A stretch of DNA of 64,000 bases from Candidatus Magnetocorallium paracelense (lineage in GTDB: Bacteria > Nitrospirota > Thermodesulfovibrionia > Thermodesulfovibrionales > Magnetobacteriaceae), in contig JAREWP010000024.1 of NCBI GenBank assembly GCA_029001845.1, positions 1-64,000 of the forward strand, given 5' to 3'. This document shows positions 44,899 through 54,377 of the stretch, one piece after another. The position numbers and the translations under genes are program-made. The first letter of the stretch is position 1, and each line of letters starts with the position of its first letter. The notes below the pieces were generated by a model. It was given only the letters and a program-made list of their open reading frames with translations, searched no databases and was not told the DNA's origin.

Positions 44899-46026
44899 CT
44901 AATTGAGCAGAGTCGATTCATTTGCTCCGGCGGCTTCTCTTAGGTGTGGTAAAGCGATACCCCCTTCTTCAAAAAAACCGAATGAAGTAACCTGTTCATT
45001 GATTAAGCCATGTTTTACATTATTCCTTCCACCGGCCTTGGCTTTATAAAGAAACTCATCGGCTTCCTGGATTAATCTCTCCTTGTCAACTCCTTTTTTT
45101 AATCTCGTAACTCCAAAACTGGAAGTAACATGAATTGTATGCTCGCCTGCTTCGATCTGCAATTTCTCCAGCCCGGATCTGAGTCTTTCAGCCAGTTCTA
45201 CTGCTCTGGATAATTTAGTATCAGGCAGAACAAGTACAAATTCCTCTCCTCCATAGCGCGCCAAATAATCAGACTGTCTTATAGATGAAAGAACCATCCC
45301 GGCAACCTCCTGTAGAACGATATCACCGGCTTTGTGCCCGTATGTATCATTAATTTTCTTAAAATGATCTATGTCAAACATAACGACGGAAAGCTCTCCT
45401 CCATGCCTCTGTACCTTTGCAATATCGTGATCGATATAACTGTTTAAAGCCCTTCTGTTATAACAACCTGTCAGCGGGTCCAGAGTAGCAGCGTCTTCCA
45501 GTTTTTTCAGATTTATGGTATTCTCAAGCGTAATTCCCGTTGTCTTTGCCAGTATATTCATAATTTCATCATGATAACCGAACATCCTTTTGCCAGGCAG
45601 TATATAGAGTCTTGCCATATACTTCTTATCCAGCACTCTGTAGGAGAGAATATCCTCATTATCAGCGATGTCAGAATTTTGACTATGCCTTACGATCTCT
45701 TTCTCAAAATAGTGAACATTGAAGTCAGTTTTTTGACTATTGAAATCCGCCTCTATATTTTTAACCAGAGATAAATTATAAAGCATTGGATCTATCCACA
45801 CATCAATATTGTCTCCATCTTTTAATGCGAAACCAAAAAGCCTGTAATCAAGAATATCCTTAAGACATCTGGATAATACATATAAAACGCCTTCTATATC
45901 ATGTAGCTGGTTGATCTTAAGGATGTAGTGATTAAGAGTTTTATAATCGATTCCCTTTACTATCTTATAAACCAGTTCCATAGATGTTACTGTGTTTGCT
46001 ACTAATCTTTTTACATTATGTATCAT
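44899..46026 (-). CDS. diguanylate cyclase (GGDEF domain)
   Basis: This 375-residue protein has an N-terminal sensor-like region with GAF character (about residues 20-195: LHDIEGVLYVLSRCLKDIL, GYHDEIMNILAKTTGITLENT) and a C-terminal GGDEF domain. The active site is LARYGGEEFVLVLPD. A product-inhibition site RQSD lies five residues before GGEEF, so feedback by cyclic di-GMP is expected. It has no membrane span. I chose the ATG at 46026 because AAAAGGAGGTG precedes it; the frame stays open to 46104. Neighbours (tsaC, prfA) are unrelated housekeeping genes. Confidence 0.93.
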   Translation of the reverse strand: MIHNVKRLVANTVTSMELVYKIVKGIDYKTLNHYILKINQLHDIEGVLYVLSRCLKDILDYRLFGFALKDGDNIDVWIDPMLYNLSLVKNIEADFNSQKTDFNVHYFEKEIVRHSQNSDIADNEDILSYRVLDKKYMARLYILPGKRMFGYHDEIMNILAKTTGITLENTINLKKLEDAATLDPLTGCYNRRALNSYIDHDIAKVQRHGGELSVVMFDIDHFKKINDTYGHKAGDIVLQEVAGMVLSSIRQSDYLARYGGEEFVLVLPDTKLSRAVELAERLRSGLEKLQIEAGEHTIHVTSSFGVTRLKKGVDKERLIQEADEFLYKAKAGGRNNVKHGLINEQVTSFGFFEEGGIALPHLREAAGANESTLLN

Positions 46027-46244
46027 TGTTGGACACCTCCTTTTAAAACATATTCTTGCAGGTTCCGTGCCGGCAATGATGATGTATGCTTTTTTATAAC
46101 ACAAAAAAAGGAGTATAAAGAATAGAGTTTTTTAAAAAGCAGGATTTCCGCCTTGGGAATTTCCGGATGATACCTTATCTTGTATGAATTCAGGCCTTCC
46201 TATTGTTGACAAATCCCTAGGAAACAAGCGGAAAAAATTTCCTC

Positions 46245-46850
46245 TTATATAATTCTTACCCGCCCCTCTCTAATAACTACCGGCTCCCCATCAATAACAT
46301 CGATTATAGTAGAGGGCTTTCCCCCTTCAGTAGCGCCACAGTCTATAATTGCATCCACAGAGTTATGGAAAAACTCCCTGACTGTCTCAGCATCTTCAGA
46401 TGGTGGCATTCCGGAAAGATTAGCGCTTGTCGCAGTAATTGGATAAGAAATACATCTTGCCAATTCCAGGGCAAAAGAGTCTCCGGGCATCCTGACGGCG
46501 ATCTTACCGTCTCTGCTTATTTCAGGGCAGGCATCGGGTTCTAACGCAGGAAATAAGATAGTAAGAGGGCCCGGCCAAAATTTGTCTGTTAAAAGAAGGA
46601 GTTTGTCACTTAATGAGCCTGTAATTAAGGACAACATTTCCCTATTTCCTATAATAAGAGGGAATGGCTTATCAGGTGGTCTCTTTTTTAGTGACGCCAA
46701 TCTTCTCAACCCCCTATTACTGTCGTATTTAGCACCAAGAGCATAGAAAGTCTCTGTTGGATAAGCCAGAATTCCACCCTTTGACAATATCTCATTCGAG
46801 GCTTCCATTATTGAATTAATATTCTCTGAATTCGGTCTCAAATAAAGCAA
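46245..46850 (-). CDS. tsaC: L-threonylcarbamoyladenylate synthase (Sua5/YrdC family)
   Basis: This 201-residue YrdC-domain protein makes the threonylcarbamoyl-AMP used to modify A37 of ANN-decoding tRNAs. Marks are GGILAYPTETFYALGAKYD, LKKRPPDKPFPLIIG, WPGPLTILF, IAVRMPGDSFALELARCI and ITATSANLSGMPPSED (the Ser-Ala-Asn loop binding ATP), with STIIDV near the end. The length corresponds to the short TsaC form without the Sua5 C-terminal domain. The start is a TTG with a weak GAGAT site. Lies 200 bases downstream of prfA, as often seen. Confidence 0.92.
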   Translation of the reverse strand: MLYLRPNSENINSIMEASNEILSKGGILAYPTETFYALGAKYDSNRGLRRLASLKKRPPDKPFPLIIGNREMLSLITGSLSDKLLLLTDKFWPGPLTILFPALEPDACPEISRDGKIAVRMPGDSFALELARCISYPITATSANLSGMPPSEDAETVREFFHNSVDAIIDCGATEGGKPSTIIDVIDGEPVVIREGRVRII

Positions 46851-47057
46851 AGATATCTCGATTTTATATAATTTTTGTAACTGCTTAGGTGTATAGACTG
46901 AAAGCTGATAGCTGACTGCTTTTTTAGGTTTCTATTTTAGGTCTTTTCACATGACAGGTAAAGAGGTTACAGCCGTAAACAGTGTGGTGTCTCTTGTTAG
47001 CTGAAGTTTGTCATACACTGTTTGAAAGGTTCTCAGGCAGAGGAAAACAAAACTTCA

Positions 47058-48122
47058 TTATTGCAGCTTCTTAATCTTTTCAGCCTGAAAATGAGTGGTG
47101 AGATTATCAATGATCTCATTCAGGTCGCCTTCGAGAACCTGTTCGAGCTTATGAAGAGTTAAACCGATTCTATGATCGGAAACTCTGTTTTGAGGAAAAT
47201 TATAAGTTCTTATTCTTTCGCTCCTGTCCCCGCTGCCTACTTGAGTCTTTCTGTTATCGGAACGTTCCTTTTCAAGTTTTTCTATCTCTAAATCGTAAAG
47301 CCTTGAGCGAAGAACTTTCATTGCCTTTGCTTTATTTTTAATCTGAGAACGTTCGTCCTGACACTGAACAATCAGTCCTGTAGGAACATGCACGATTCTA
47401 ACGGCTGAATAAGTGGTATTTACACCTTGACCGCCCGGACCGGAGGAGCAATATGTATCTATTCTTAAATCACTCTCAGCTATCTTTAAATCAAATTCTT
47501 CAGCCTCCGGAAGAACGGCTACGGTAGACGCCGAAGTATGAACTCTGCCGGATGTTTCTGTGACGGGAACTCTTTGAACCCTGTGAACCCCCCTTTCATA
47601 TTTCAGTTTACTATAAGCGCCTTTACCGGAAATATTGGCGATGATCTCTTTATAACCACCCAGCCCGGTGGGGCTGGAATCAAGTATTTCTACTGTCCAG
47701 CGCATTAATTCCGCATATTTGGAATACATTTTAAAGAGATCGGATACAAAAAGCGCAGCCTCTTCACCTCCGGTTCCTGCCCGTATCTCAATGACCACAT
47801 TTCTGTCGTCTCGCGGGTCCTTCGGAATCAGCATCATCTTAAGATCGTGCTCAACAACAGGCACGCCGGCTCTCAATGTATCAAGCTCTTCCTTTGCAAG
47901 CTCTTTGAGGTCCTTATCGCCTTCCTTGAGAATCGATTCAGCGCCTTCTATGTCGTCAAGAAGTTTCCTGTATTCCGATATTTTAGTAATCAAAGGCTCT
48001 AAATCGGCTCTTTCTTTGGCATACTTATGGAGTAAATCGTAAGAGGATACAATTTCAGGGTCAGAAAGTTTGTCAGTTAGAACTGTATACTTATTTTCAA
48101 TGCTTTGAAGTTTATCCAGCAT
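47058..48122 (-). CDS. prfA: peptide chain release factor 1
   Basis: This 354-residue protein recognises UAA and UAG. The catalytic GGQ sits in CSSGPGGQGVNTTYSAVR (about residue 230). The codon-recognition tripeptide is PVT in HRVQRVPVTETSGRVHTS (PAT in E. coli RF1). RIRTYNFPQNRVSDHRIG and IRAGTGGEEAALF are further RF1 blocks. Length is normal. It follows rpmE by 15 bases, the common rpmE-prfA order. The usual prmC methyltransferase does not follow. Confidence 0.97.
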   Translation of the reverse strand: MLDKLQSIENKYTVLTDKLSDPEIVSSYDLLHKYAKERADLEPLITKISEYRKLLDDIEGAESILKEGDKDLKELAKEELDTLRAGVPVVEHDLKMMLIPKDPRDDRNVVIEIRAGTGGEEAALFVSDLFKMYSKYAELMRWTVEILDSSPTGLGGYKEIIANISGKGAYSKLKYERGVHRVQRVPVTETSGRVHTSASTVAVLPEAEEFDLKIAESDLRIDTYCSSGPGGQGVNTTYSAVRIVHVPTGLIVQCQDERSQIKNKAKAMKVLRSRLYDLEIEKLEKERSDNRKTQVGSGDRSERIRTYNFPQNRVSDHRIGLTLHKLEQVLEGDLNEIIDNLTTHFQAEKIKKLQ

Positions 48123-48137
48123 ACTAATAAATTCACT

Positions 48138-48344
48138 TTAAGCAAGTGTCTTTGCGTACTTCTTCTTAAACTTTTCGACTCTCCCTTCAGCATCGAGAAT
48201 CTTTTGTTTGCCTGTAAAAAATGGATGACACTTAGAACATATATCCAGTTTGATTTCGGGCTTTGTAGATCTCGTTTCAAAAATTTCGCCACAGGCGCAG
48301 GTAACTTTTACTTCTTTGTAATCGGGATGTATATCTTTTCTCAA
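48138..48344 (-). CDS. rpmE: 50S ribosomal protein L31
   Basis: This 68-residue protein is the zinc-type L31: [20 protein letters not shown], then [12 protein letters not shown], with the Cys set CxC...CxxC retained, as in zinc-replete forms. A GGAGG site precedes the TTG start. It heads the rpmE-prfA unit on the minus strand, with a 175-base divergent region before the RodZ-like gene. Confidence 0.96.
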   Translation of the reverse strand: MRKDIHPDYKEVKVTCACGEIFETRSTKPEIKLDICSKCHPFFTGKQKILDAEGRVEKFKKKYAKTLA

Positions 48345-48519
48345 AATTAAAACCTCCGATGTGGATAATTATTTAATCAGAAATTATAAAATATCGACTA
48401 TTATTTAAGCAAATCTTGCTTGTAATGAGAATATTTATTATAATATACAAGCAAAGTATCTTTGTTACTTTTTAACTACATACAGTACCATAATAATAAA
48501 GATTCTAAGGGAAAACGTT

Positions 48520-49581
48520 TTGATAGGTGAATACTTAAAAGAACAAAGAAAACATCTCAATTACTCACTTGAGAATATCTCAATTGAAACAAAAATAAGT
48601 ATTGAACATTTACAGGCAATCGAAAATGAGGAGTTCGAAAAAATTCCCAGTGAAGTCTTTGTTTACGGTTACATAAATCAGTATATGAACGCCCTCTCTT
48701 TAGATCCTGATGAAGCGTTATCCCTTTACAAAGAATATACCCGACAACATCCTCGCAAAAGAAAATCATCCTATATTATTGCACAAAAAAATCCTTTTCT
48801 TCCTAAACTTATACTTCTTTTAATATTTTTGACAACGATTTTAATCATTTATCAGGTCTCTCAGAAACTCCTTCATGTAACATCGAAAATTGAAAACTCC
48901 GCGCAAAGCAATGAACGTAACACACCTGCACCACTCGCATCATCAAATAATACAAATTCCGTCCTCCCACCGGCGCCAAGTGAAACAAATCTGAATGTTG
49001 AAACAATGGTGATAACAGGGAATTTAGAGAATAATGTGATTGAAAGCACCTTGGCAGAAACAGATAACAATATTAATAATACAAAACCAATACCTCCTGA
49101 TATCGCCTTAAACGAAGAGAGCACCAACACCAATGATGAAAAAATTAAAAACATTAACTCAACGAGCCGGCCGAATATAACTGCGGAATCTCCCTTAAGT
49201 GAAAACATAGCTTTAACCGATCCCATAAAAGAAAAGCTGCCAAACATCGCAGACCCTACACTTGCAAACACTAATAACGATAACATGACAAGCTTAGATG
49301 ATACAGAAGAAGACAGCTCCAATAATCACATTCTTGACATAACGGCAATTGAAGAGACATGGGTTTTTGTAAAAATGGATGGCAACAAAATAGATTCTGC
49401 ACTAATGAAAGAAGGTCAAACCAAACAGTGGCGAGCTAAGAAAAAATTTTTTATGAAAATCGGAAACGCCGGCGGCATCATAATAACAATGGATGGTAAG
49501 AAAATCGGTATACCCGGCGAACGGGGGCATGTAATAAAATTGAATCTGCCTGAATCGGGGACTGGGGAAGTTGAGGAGTAA
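48520..49581 (+). CDS. RodZ-like helix-turn-helix membrane protein (DUF4115)
   Basis: This 353-residue protein has an N-terminal Cro/RodZ-type HTH (LKEQRKHLNYSLENISIETK...IPSEVFVYGYINQYMNALSL, residues about 5-60) and one transmembrane helix (LILLLIFLTTILIIYQV, about residues 95-115). A 150-residue Asn/Thr/Pro-rich linker follows, then a C-terminal DUF4115 domain (ETWVFVKMDGNKIDSALMKEGQ...). RodZ links MreB to the cell wall machinery and sets cell shape. Start is TTG after AAGGGAAA, with weak support. It is divergent from rpmE and convergent with atpI. Confidence 0.85.
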   Translation: MIGEYLKEQRKHLNYSLENISIETKISIEHLQAIENEEFEKIPSEVFVYGYINQYMNALSLDPDEALSLYKEYTRQHPRKRKSSYIIAQKNPFLPKLILLLIFLTTILIIYQVSQKLLHVTSKIENSAQSNERNTPAPLASSNNTNSVLPPAPSETNLNVETMVITGNLENNVIESTLAETDNNINNTKPIPPDIALNEESTNTNDEKIKNINSTSRPNITAESPLSENIALTDPIKEKLPNIADPTLANTNNDNMTSLDDTEEDSSNNHILDITAIEETWVFVKMDGNKIDSALMKEGQTKQWRAKKKFFMKIGNAGGIIITMDGKKIGIPGERGHVIKLNLPESGTGEVEE

Positions 49582-49595
49582 TTAGTTACTGCAAA

Positions 49596-49958
49596 CTACA
49601 GGTCAGTTGCTTTGCTGTCTCTCTGTCCTGAAGAAAAACCCTCCTTTACTATCATAATAAAAACAATGGTAAGTCCAAATAGCAAACCAAAGGCATTAAT
49701 TAGTTTATAATATATAAGGAAGATTAAAACCGCAAAAACAGCAGCAATTCTTAGAAAGCTGAAAAATACTAATTTAATTTTACCTCCTTCCTCTGCTACG
49801 AATTCATTCACACCCCATGAAAGTCCCTTCAGGTTCGCAAGCGCAATAATACCTCCGGTAATGATAGCGACAGAAATTTCCAGGGATAAGAAAAAGAAAG
49901 ATAAAATAGAGGATATGAGAAGTAAAATAACGGACTGGATGAAAGCAGCTTTTAACAA
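49596..49958 (-). CDS. atpI: ATP synthase subunit I-like protein
   Basis: This 120-residue membrane protein has four hydrophobic segments (SVILLLISSILSFFFLSLEI, ISVAIITGGIIALANLKGL, FFSFLRIAAVFAVLIFLIYY, AFGLLFGLTIVFIMIV). It fits the AtpI family, which helps assemble the c-ring. Its start (TTG) follows the AtpZ-like stop by 3 bases. The usual downstream gene atpB is absent; instead the convergent RodZ-like gene ends 15 bases away. Confidence 0.75.
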   Translation of the reverse strand: MLKAAFIQSVILLLISSILSFFFLSLEISVAIITGGIIALANLKGLSWGVNEFVAEEGGKIKLVFFSFLRIAAVFAVLIFLIYYKLINAFGLLFGLTIVFIMIVKEGFSSGQRDSKATDL

Positions 49959-49961
49959 CGT

Positions 49962-50180
49962 TCAGTTCATCTCTTTTTTAATTGTCCTTATTATACCGGT
50001 GAAGCCTGAAAGAATTCCTGCAATTAAAAAAAACAGCGTTAACCATGGAGTCGTTTGTAAAAAGCTGTCGAGAAAGTAACCTATGGCAAGACCGGTAAAT
50101 GTAGCTACTACCAGATTTAGACCTATCTGACTAATACGAATCAGACGCCCTGGAAGCGAAGGATCTTCATTCTCCTTCAC
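49962..50180 (-). CDS. atpZ: AtpZ/AtpI family protein
   Basis: This 72-residue protein has two membrane helices (GLNLVVATFTGLAIGYFLD and PWLTLFFLIAGILSGFTGI), the second preceded by the family's TxPW motif. It is a typical partner of AtpI upstream of F-type ATP synthase genes. Start is GTG; a better one was not found. It begins 30 bases after the NrfD-like stop, so it may be co-transcribed with the electron-transfer genes. Confidence 0.75.
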   Translation of the reverse strand: MKENEDPSLPGRLIRISQIGLNLVVATFTGLAIGYFLDSFLQTTPWLTLFFLIAGILSGFTGIIRTIKKEMN

Positions 50181-50210
50181 TGATTATACCAAATTATTCT
50201 TTCGGCTTAC

Positions 50211-51419
50211 TTACTTTGTAAACCTTTTTTCTCCTGTGTATATTGGGAGTGCAAATTTCACAAAAAGGGTGAAAAAGAGGGCGCCAAAAGCCCAAACTCC
50301 TAGTGAAATCAATAACTCGGCCCGGCTGGGCAGGTATTCGTAGATTTCACCCAAAGTACCCGGTATGAAGCCGGGAATTACAAGGCCCATTCCTTTTTCC
50401 AGATACACGCCGGCAATAATTAACAGACAAGCTATATTCAGTGCAAAAAAATTATGTCTGGTTCTGGTAGTAAGAAAGAGAAAAAAGGCTGTACTGTTAA
50501 ATATCAATGATGTCCACATAAAAGGCACAAGGGTGTTATGGTGATGAAGACCGAAAAAGAGGTACTGCATTGGGGCAAGATGGACGCTTCCGGAATAAAA
50601 CTCTTTAAAGAGCTCCGCACCCAAAAGAAAGAGGTTTACGCCCATACAGTACGCAATAAGCTCTGCTATCTTAAAAATCGCCCTGTCTGTAATCTCTACT
50701 TTAGAGACTTTTCTTAGAACCTGAAAAATCAGAATCATCAAAGCAGGGCCGGAACAGAGGGCGGAAGCGATAAATCTTGGTGCTACGATAGATGCGTTCC
50801 AAAATGGTCTGGAGGAGAGACCGTTATAAAGAAAAGCCGTAACCGTATGAATACTGAGAGCCCAGGGAATGGAAATAATAATAATTGGCCACATAATGGA
50901 CATTTTGTACTCTTTTCCGATTGAAAGCCTGTGCAGAACGTATAAAACTACGGTAAGATTTATCATTAGATATCCGTTTAAGACGATCACATCCCAGGCA
51001 AGAAGCGAGGAGGGAAAATTCATTTTTCCTATCAAAGGCAGGATATGCCATCCGACTAATGGTCTGCCCAGATCTACGGTAACAAAAAGAAGGCACATCA
51101 GGATTGCGGAAACAGCAAGCATTTCTCCAAAAAGAACGATTTCTTTTATTGGTTTAAAATTATACAGATATGCCGGTATAACAAGAAGAACGGCAGCAGC
51201 GGCTACTCCTACGAGAAAGGTGAAGTTAGCAATATAAAAACCCCATGAAACCTGATCTCGCATGGCAGTAACAATTAATCCGTCGTTAAACTGCTCCATG
51301 TAGGTATTTGCACCGATAATTACAAGCATAAGCAAAAAAAGTATCCATCCGAAGTAAAGCGGCGGGCCCTTTGTCAGGGTTGTGGTTAATGAAGTAAAAT
51401 TTCTTATCATCTGAATCAT
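50211..51419 (-). CDS. NrfD-like membrane quinone-reductase subunit (module 1)
   Basis: This 402-residue integral membrane protein has about ten spans and NrfD/PsrC features: YFGWILFLLMLVIIGANTY, QVSWGFYIANFTFLVGVAAAAV, DLGRPLVGWHILPLIGKMNF and PRFIASALCSGPALMIL. NrfD-type proteins exchange electrons between the quinone pool and partner iron-sulfur or heme subunits without own cofactors. It follows the ferredoxin gene by about 30 bases. The set cytochrome-ferredoxin-NrfD resembles the Geobacter Cbc4 type (CbcS, CbcT, CbcU) in composition. Direction of electron flow is not determined by sequence. Confidence 0.88.
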   Translation of the reverse strand: MIQMIRNFTSLTTTLTKGPPLYFGWILFLLMLVIIGANTYMEQFNDGLIVTAMRDQVSWGFYIANFTFLVGVAAAAVLLVIPAYLYNFKPIKEIVLFGEMLAVSAILMCLLFVTVDLGRPLVGWHILPLIGKMNFPSSLLAWDVIVLNGYLMINLTVVLYVLHRLSIGKEYKMSIMWPIIIISIPWALSIHTVTAFLYNGLSSRPFWNASIVAPRFIASALCSGPALMILIFQVLRKVSKVEITDRAIFKIAELIAYCMGVNLFLLGAELFKEFYSGSVHLAPMQYLFFGLHHHNTLVPFMWTSLIFNSTAFFLFLTTRTRHNFFALNIACLLIIAGVYLEKGMGLVIPGFIPGTLGEIYEYLPSRAELLISLGVWAFGALFFTLFVKFALPIYTGEKRFTK

Positions 51420-51448
51420 ATATCTATACCTCTCCGATTAGACGAAAT

Positions 51449-52342
51449 TTATGTGGCAAAGAAATAGTAAAACTTAGGTAACGTATTGAGGTCTTCTTTA
51501 AGTCTGAATACGCGCTTCTTTTCGATACAATATCTTATTTCGCTGGCGGGATCGTTCAGATCGCCAAATTTTCTGGCGCCCACCGGGCAAATCTCTACAC
51601 ATGCCGGATATTTACCGAGCCTTGTACGCTGCACGCAGAAAGTACATTTTTCGACACAGCCTTTTAGTCTGGGTCGATTACCTAAATAATGCGTTTGGGA
51701 ATTGATTTCATTTTCAGGCAAATAAGGTTCACCCCAATTGAATTTTCTTGCGCCGTAAGGGCAGGCGGCCATACAATATCTGCATCCGATGCACCAATTA
51801 TAATCGACGACAATGATTCCGTCCGGATCCTTCCATGTTGCCTGAGTTGGGCAAACTTTTACACATGGAGGATTTTCGCATTGTTGGCATTGTACAGGCA
51901 TGTAAAAATGACCTTCTTCAGGTACGGTTTCGGGGTCATAATATTTATCGGAACCCTCTAAATCATTAACCCACTTCTCGCCCTGCTTAAAACGCAAAAC
52001 ACTTATGTAATGTATTTGAGGATCTCTGGATTGATTATTTTCCGCAGTACAGGCGTAAACACATCTCCTGCATCCAATGCACCTGGAAAGGTCAAGACCG
52101 TAACCAAACAAAGCGCCGTCGATTGGTTTGGTAGTAGCAACATCGAAGTTCTTTCCGTATTTTGCCGAGTATTCCACCTCGAGCCTTTTTACAACTTCGT
52201 CCTTTTCATTGTCAGTCATTTCTCTGTAGTGTTTTTGAAAGAAGCTCTCCCAAAACGATGCATGACTCTTACTGACAGGTAATCCTATTGCAGCAAGACC
52301 GGCAGCCGTACCCTTTAAAAAACTCCTCCGATTAATGTTCAT
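51449..52342 (-). CDS. Tat-exported ferredoxin-type iron-sulfur protein (module 1)
   Basis: This 297-residue protein starts with a twin-arginine signal (NINRRSFLKGTAAGLAAIG...SHA). It has four [4Fe-4S]-binding sets: CIGCRRCVYAC, CQQCENPPCVKVC, CIGCRYCMAAC, and CTFC...CVEIC. It conducts electrons between the cytochrome and the NrfD subunit on the outer face of the membrane. Its ATG overlaps the stop of the cytochrome gene (ATGAACATTAA), so the two are coupled. A purine-rich GAAAGG site lies within that gene's end. Confidence 0.9.
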   Translation of the reverse strand: MNINRRSFLKGTAAGLAAIGLPVSKSHASFWESFFQKHYREMTDNEKDEVVKRLEVEYSAKYGKNFDVATTKPIDGALFGYGLDLSRCIGCRRCVYACTAENNQSRDPQIHYISVLRFKQGEKWVNDLEGSDKYYDPETVPEEGHFYMPVQCQQCENPPCVKVCPTQATWKDPDGIIVVDYNWCIGCRYCMAACPYGARKFNWGEPYLPENEINSQTHYLGNRPRLKGCVEKCTFCVQRTRLGKYPACVEICPVGARKFGDLNDPASEIRYCIEKKRVFRLKEDLNTLPKFYYFFAT

Positions 52343-53030
52343 TGCCTTTCTCTCTCTTTTCCTTTTTTTCAGATATAACCGGCACTGACAGTTTCTGTCC
52401 GCCAGATTCCGTGTCCTTGGTTTTAAAACCCTCTATCTTATTCTTTTCAGCCCATTCCGCCCACATCGGTACATTGTCCTTAATCATAATCAGTTCGGTC
52501 TTGACGCCTGTTATCTCATCAGGTTTCGCCGGTGGAGGTAAAGGCTTCAGGTCTTTGTATTTCGGATTATGAGGATAATGACAATGAACGCACAACCTGT
52601 ATTGTTTTTTCCCGTTCCATTCGCCTGTTCTCTTTCCATGAACCCCCACCTTCCAGTCTCTGAATATGGTGCCGTGGCATTGCCCACAGAGTTTATATGA
52701 TTCCTTAAATGAAACGTGATCTCCGTTAGCAAGCCTAAGTTGATCGCGGTTTTCAGCATCATGACAGTCGAGACACCATCTCTGTCTCTCGGAATGTTTT
52801 AATTTTATCCAGTCATGGGGCCACTCCAGTTGTCTGGGAGTTGTATTCGTTTCCATTCCTTCATGGCACATAGAGCAGGGATAAATATCCTCAGAAAAAG
52901 GAGGGGAAGGAACAAAGAATTGAGGCATATCGTCTGATTCTGCAAAAGCTGAACAACTACAAAAGAAAGTAAAAAACAGCAAAAATAATACTTCGAGGAT
53001 TGATCCCTTTTTATTGTCTGTCTTTATCAT
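52332..53030 (-). CDS. tetraheme cytochrome c (module 1)
   Basis: This 232-residue exported protein has a signal peptide (LFLLFFTFFCSCSAFA) and four CxxCH heme sites: CSMCH, CLDCH, CGQCH and CVHCH. Extra histidines can serve as second axial ligands. It probably carries electrons in the periplasm to or from the ferredoxin/NrfD pair. I chose ATG 53030 with AAAAGGTG before it; the frame stays open three codons further to a GTG. The 120-base gap from the previous NrfD gene marks the boundary between modules. Confidence 0.88.
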   Translation of the reverse strand: MIKTDNKKGSILEVLFLLFFTFFCSCSAFAESDDMPQFFVPSPPFSEDIYPCSMCHEGMETNTTPRQLEWPHDWIKLKHSERQRWCLDCHDAENRDQLRLANGDHVSFKESYKLCGQCHGTIFRDWKVGVHGKRTGEWNGKKQYRLCVHCHYPHNPKYKDLKPLPPPAKPDEITGVKTELIMIKDNVPMWAEWAEKNKIEGFKTKDTESGGQKLSVPVISEKKEKREKGNEH

Positions 53031-53149
53031 TATTAGCACCTTTTAAATATAATTTAATGAGTAGTTTGTTCCTGTTGTAACGGGCATGATCTCCTATCAA
53101 CTGATTTACTTAACTTTGTGGTTATCGGGAAAAAGTAAAACTGTTTGTC

Positions 53150-54373
53150 TTAATGAACTTTCTTTTCCTCTTCCGTCAGAATACGACAGTCGTCCTCATT
53201 AAAAACCTCTGAAAACACAGGAAATATCTTATTCATGAAATACAGGATTATAAAAGGAGCAGAGAGCAGAATAATTACTGCAACCAATCCCTCTTTAAAG
53301 GCTTCGACACTGTTAGGAATAATAGGAAGATTATATTCCATAAATCCGGCAAAGCTCCTTGACATCGACTGTCCTCCGATAACTACATCCCATCGCATCA
53401 TAAATACGCCCATAAGCACAAGGCTGGCTGCAATAAAAGCTCTTAAAGTATCAACTCTGGGAAGGATCAGCAGGATGAGTGGTAAAATCATACCAAGCCC
53501 CCATTGGATTACAATAATCTTAACAGCAAACCTGTCAAACAAAACCTGACTCAATATGCCCCAAAACTCTTCAGCAGTGTAGGCGTGAAAGACGATATCT
53601 ATGATCTCGAGCAAAAAAGCAATAACAAGGAAAAAAACAAGAGCATTACACATGCTGCGAATGGTAGCGGTGCAAATAAATTTTTTCGCGAACTTCATGC
53701 CTATGATATATGTAAAAATACAAACAGCGATACCTGATATAACTGCCGACATAAGAAATATGAAGGGCATTAACGGGGTTTTCCAAAGAGGTACCGTTTT
53801 AACGGAACCGAAAATAAAACCTACATAGCCGTGGAGGAGCGCTGCTGCCGGAATACCAATGGCCGCGAGTATCTTTATCATCTTTTCGTCCAAATGAAGG
53901 GCCTTTTCACTGACATCTGTACTGCCAAGAGTCAGTACTTTATATATCAGTCTTTTAAAACCGGTTTGCGACTCCGACTGCTCTACGATGAACTTCCTGA
54001 AAGCAAACCATATCTCCGCTGCGACAATCGCCATATATGATAAATAAACAAGATTAAAAGCTGCAATGGCGGAGTAAAAGTGTGGTGTTAAAATCGTATG
54101 GTACCCCCTGAAGGGTTGTGTTAAATGAAACAAAAGCGGAGTCGGAGCTATAAGGAGAAGAGCAAAAGAAAAAATCAGAGAAAATTTAGCAACAGGTCTG
54201 AGTTCCTCTTTTCCCAGTACATGGTAGAGAGAGGAAAGTACAAATGCTCCCGCTACAAGGCCGGTTATATAAGGATAAACTGCTATATGGACAGTCCAGT
54301 AAATATATTCGTTTGGATAGGTAAACAGTTCTTTAATAGTCCAAAGTTCGCCATGTACATGACCTTCAGTCAT
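53150..54373 (-). CDS. NrfD-like membrane subunit (module 2)
   Basis: This 407-residue protein is a second NrfD paralogue with about ten membrane spans: YPYITGLVAGAFVLSSLYHVLG near the N-terminus, FSFALLLIAPTPLLFHLTQPFRGYH, and MLLAALGIPAAALLHGYVGF-like (ILAAIGIPAAALLHGYVGFI). The arginine-glycine-tyrosine after Pro-Phe matches PsrC/NrfD quinol-site surroundings. It follows the module 2 ferredoxin by 4 bases, a tight operon. Sequence differs clearly from the module 1 protein, so these are not a recent duplicate. Confidence 0.88.
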   Translation of the reverse strand: MTEGHVHGELWTIKELFTYPNEYIYWTVHIAVYPYITGLVAGAFVLSSLYHVLGKEELRPVAKFSLIFSFALLLIAPTPLLFHLTQPFRGYHTILTPHFYSAIAAFNLVYLSYMAIVAAEIWFAFRKFIVEQSESQTGFKRLIYKVLTLGSTDVSEKALHLDEKMIKILAAIGIPAAALLHGYVGFIFGSVKTVPLWKTPLMPFIFLMSAVISGIAVCIFTYIIGMKFAKKFICTATIRSMCNALVFFLVIAFLLEIIDIVFHAYTAEEFWGILSQVLFDRFAVKIIVIQWGLGMILPLILLILPRVDTLRAFIAASLVLMGVFMMRWDVVIGGQSMSRSFAGFMEYNLPIIPNSVEAFKEGLVAVIILLSAPFIILYFMNKIFPVFSEVFNEDDCRILTEEEKKVH

Positions 54374-54377
54374 CTTC

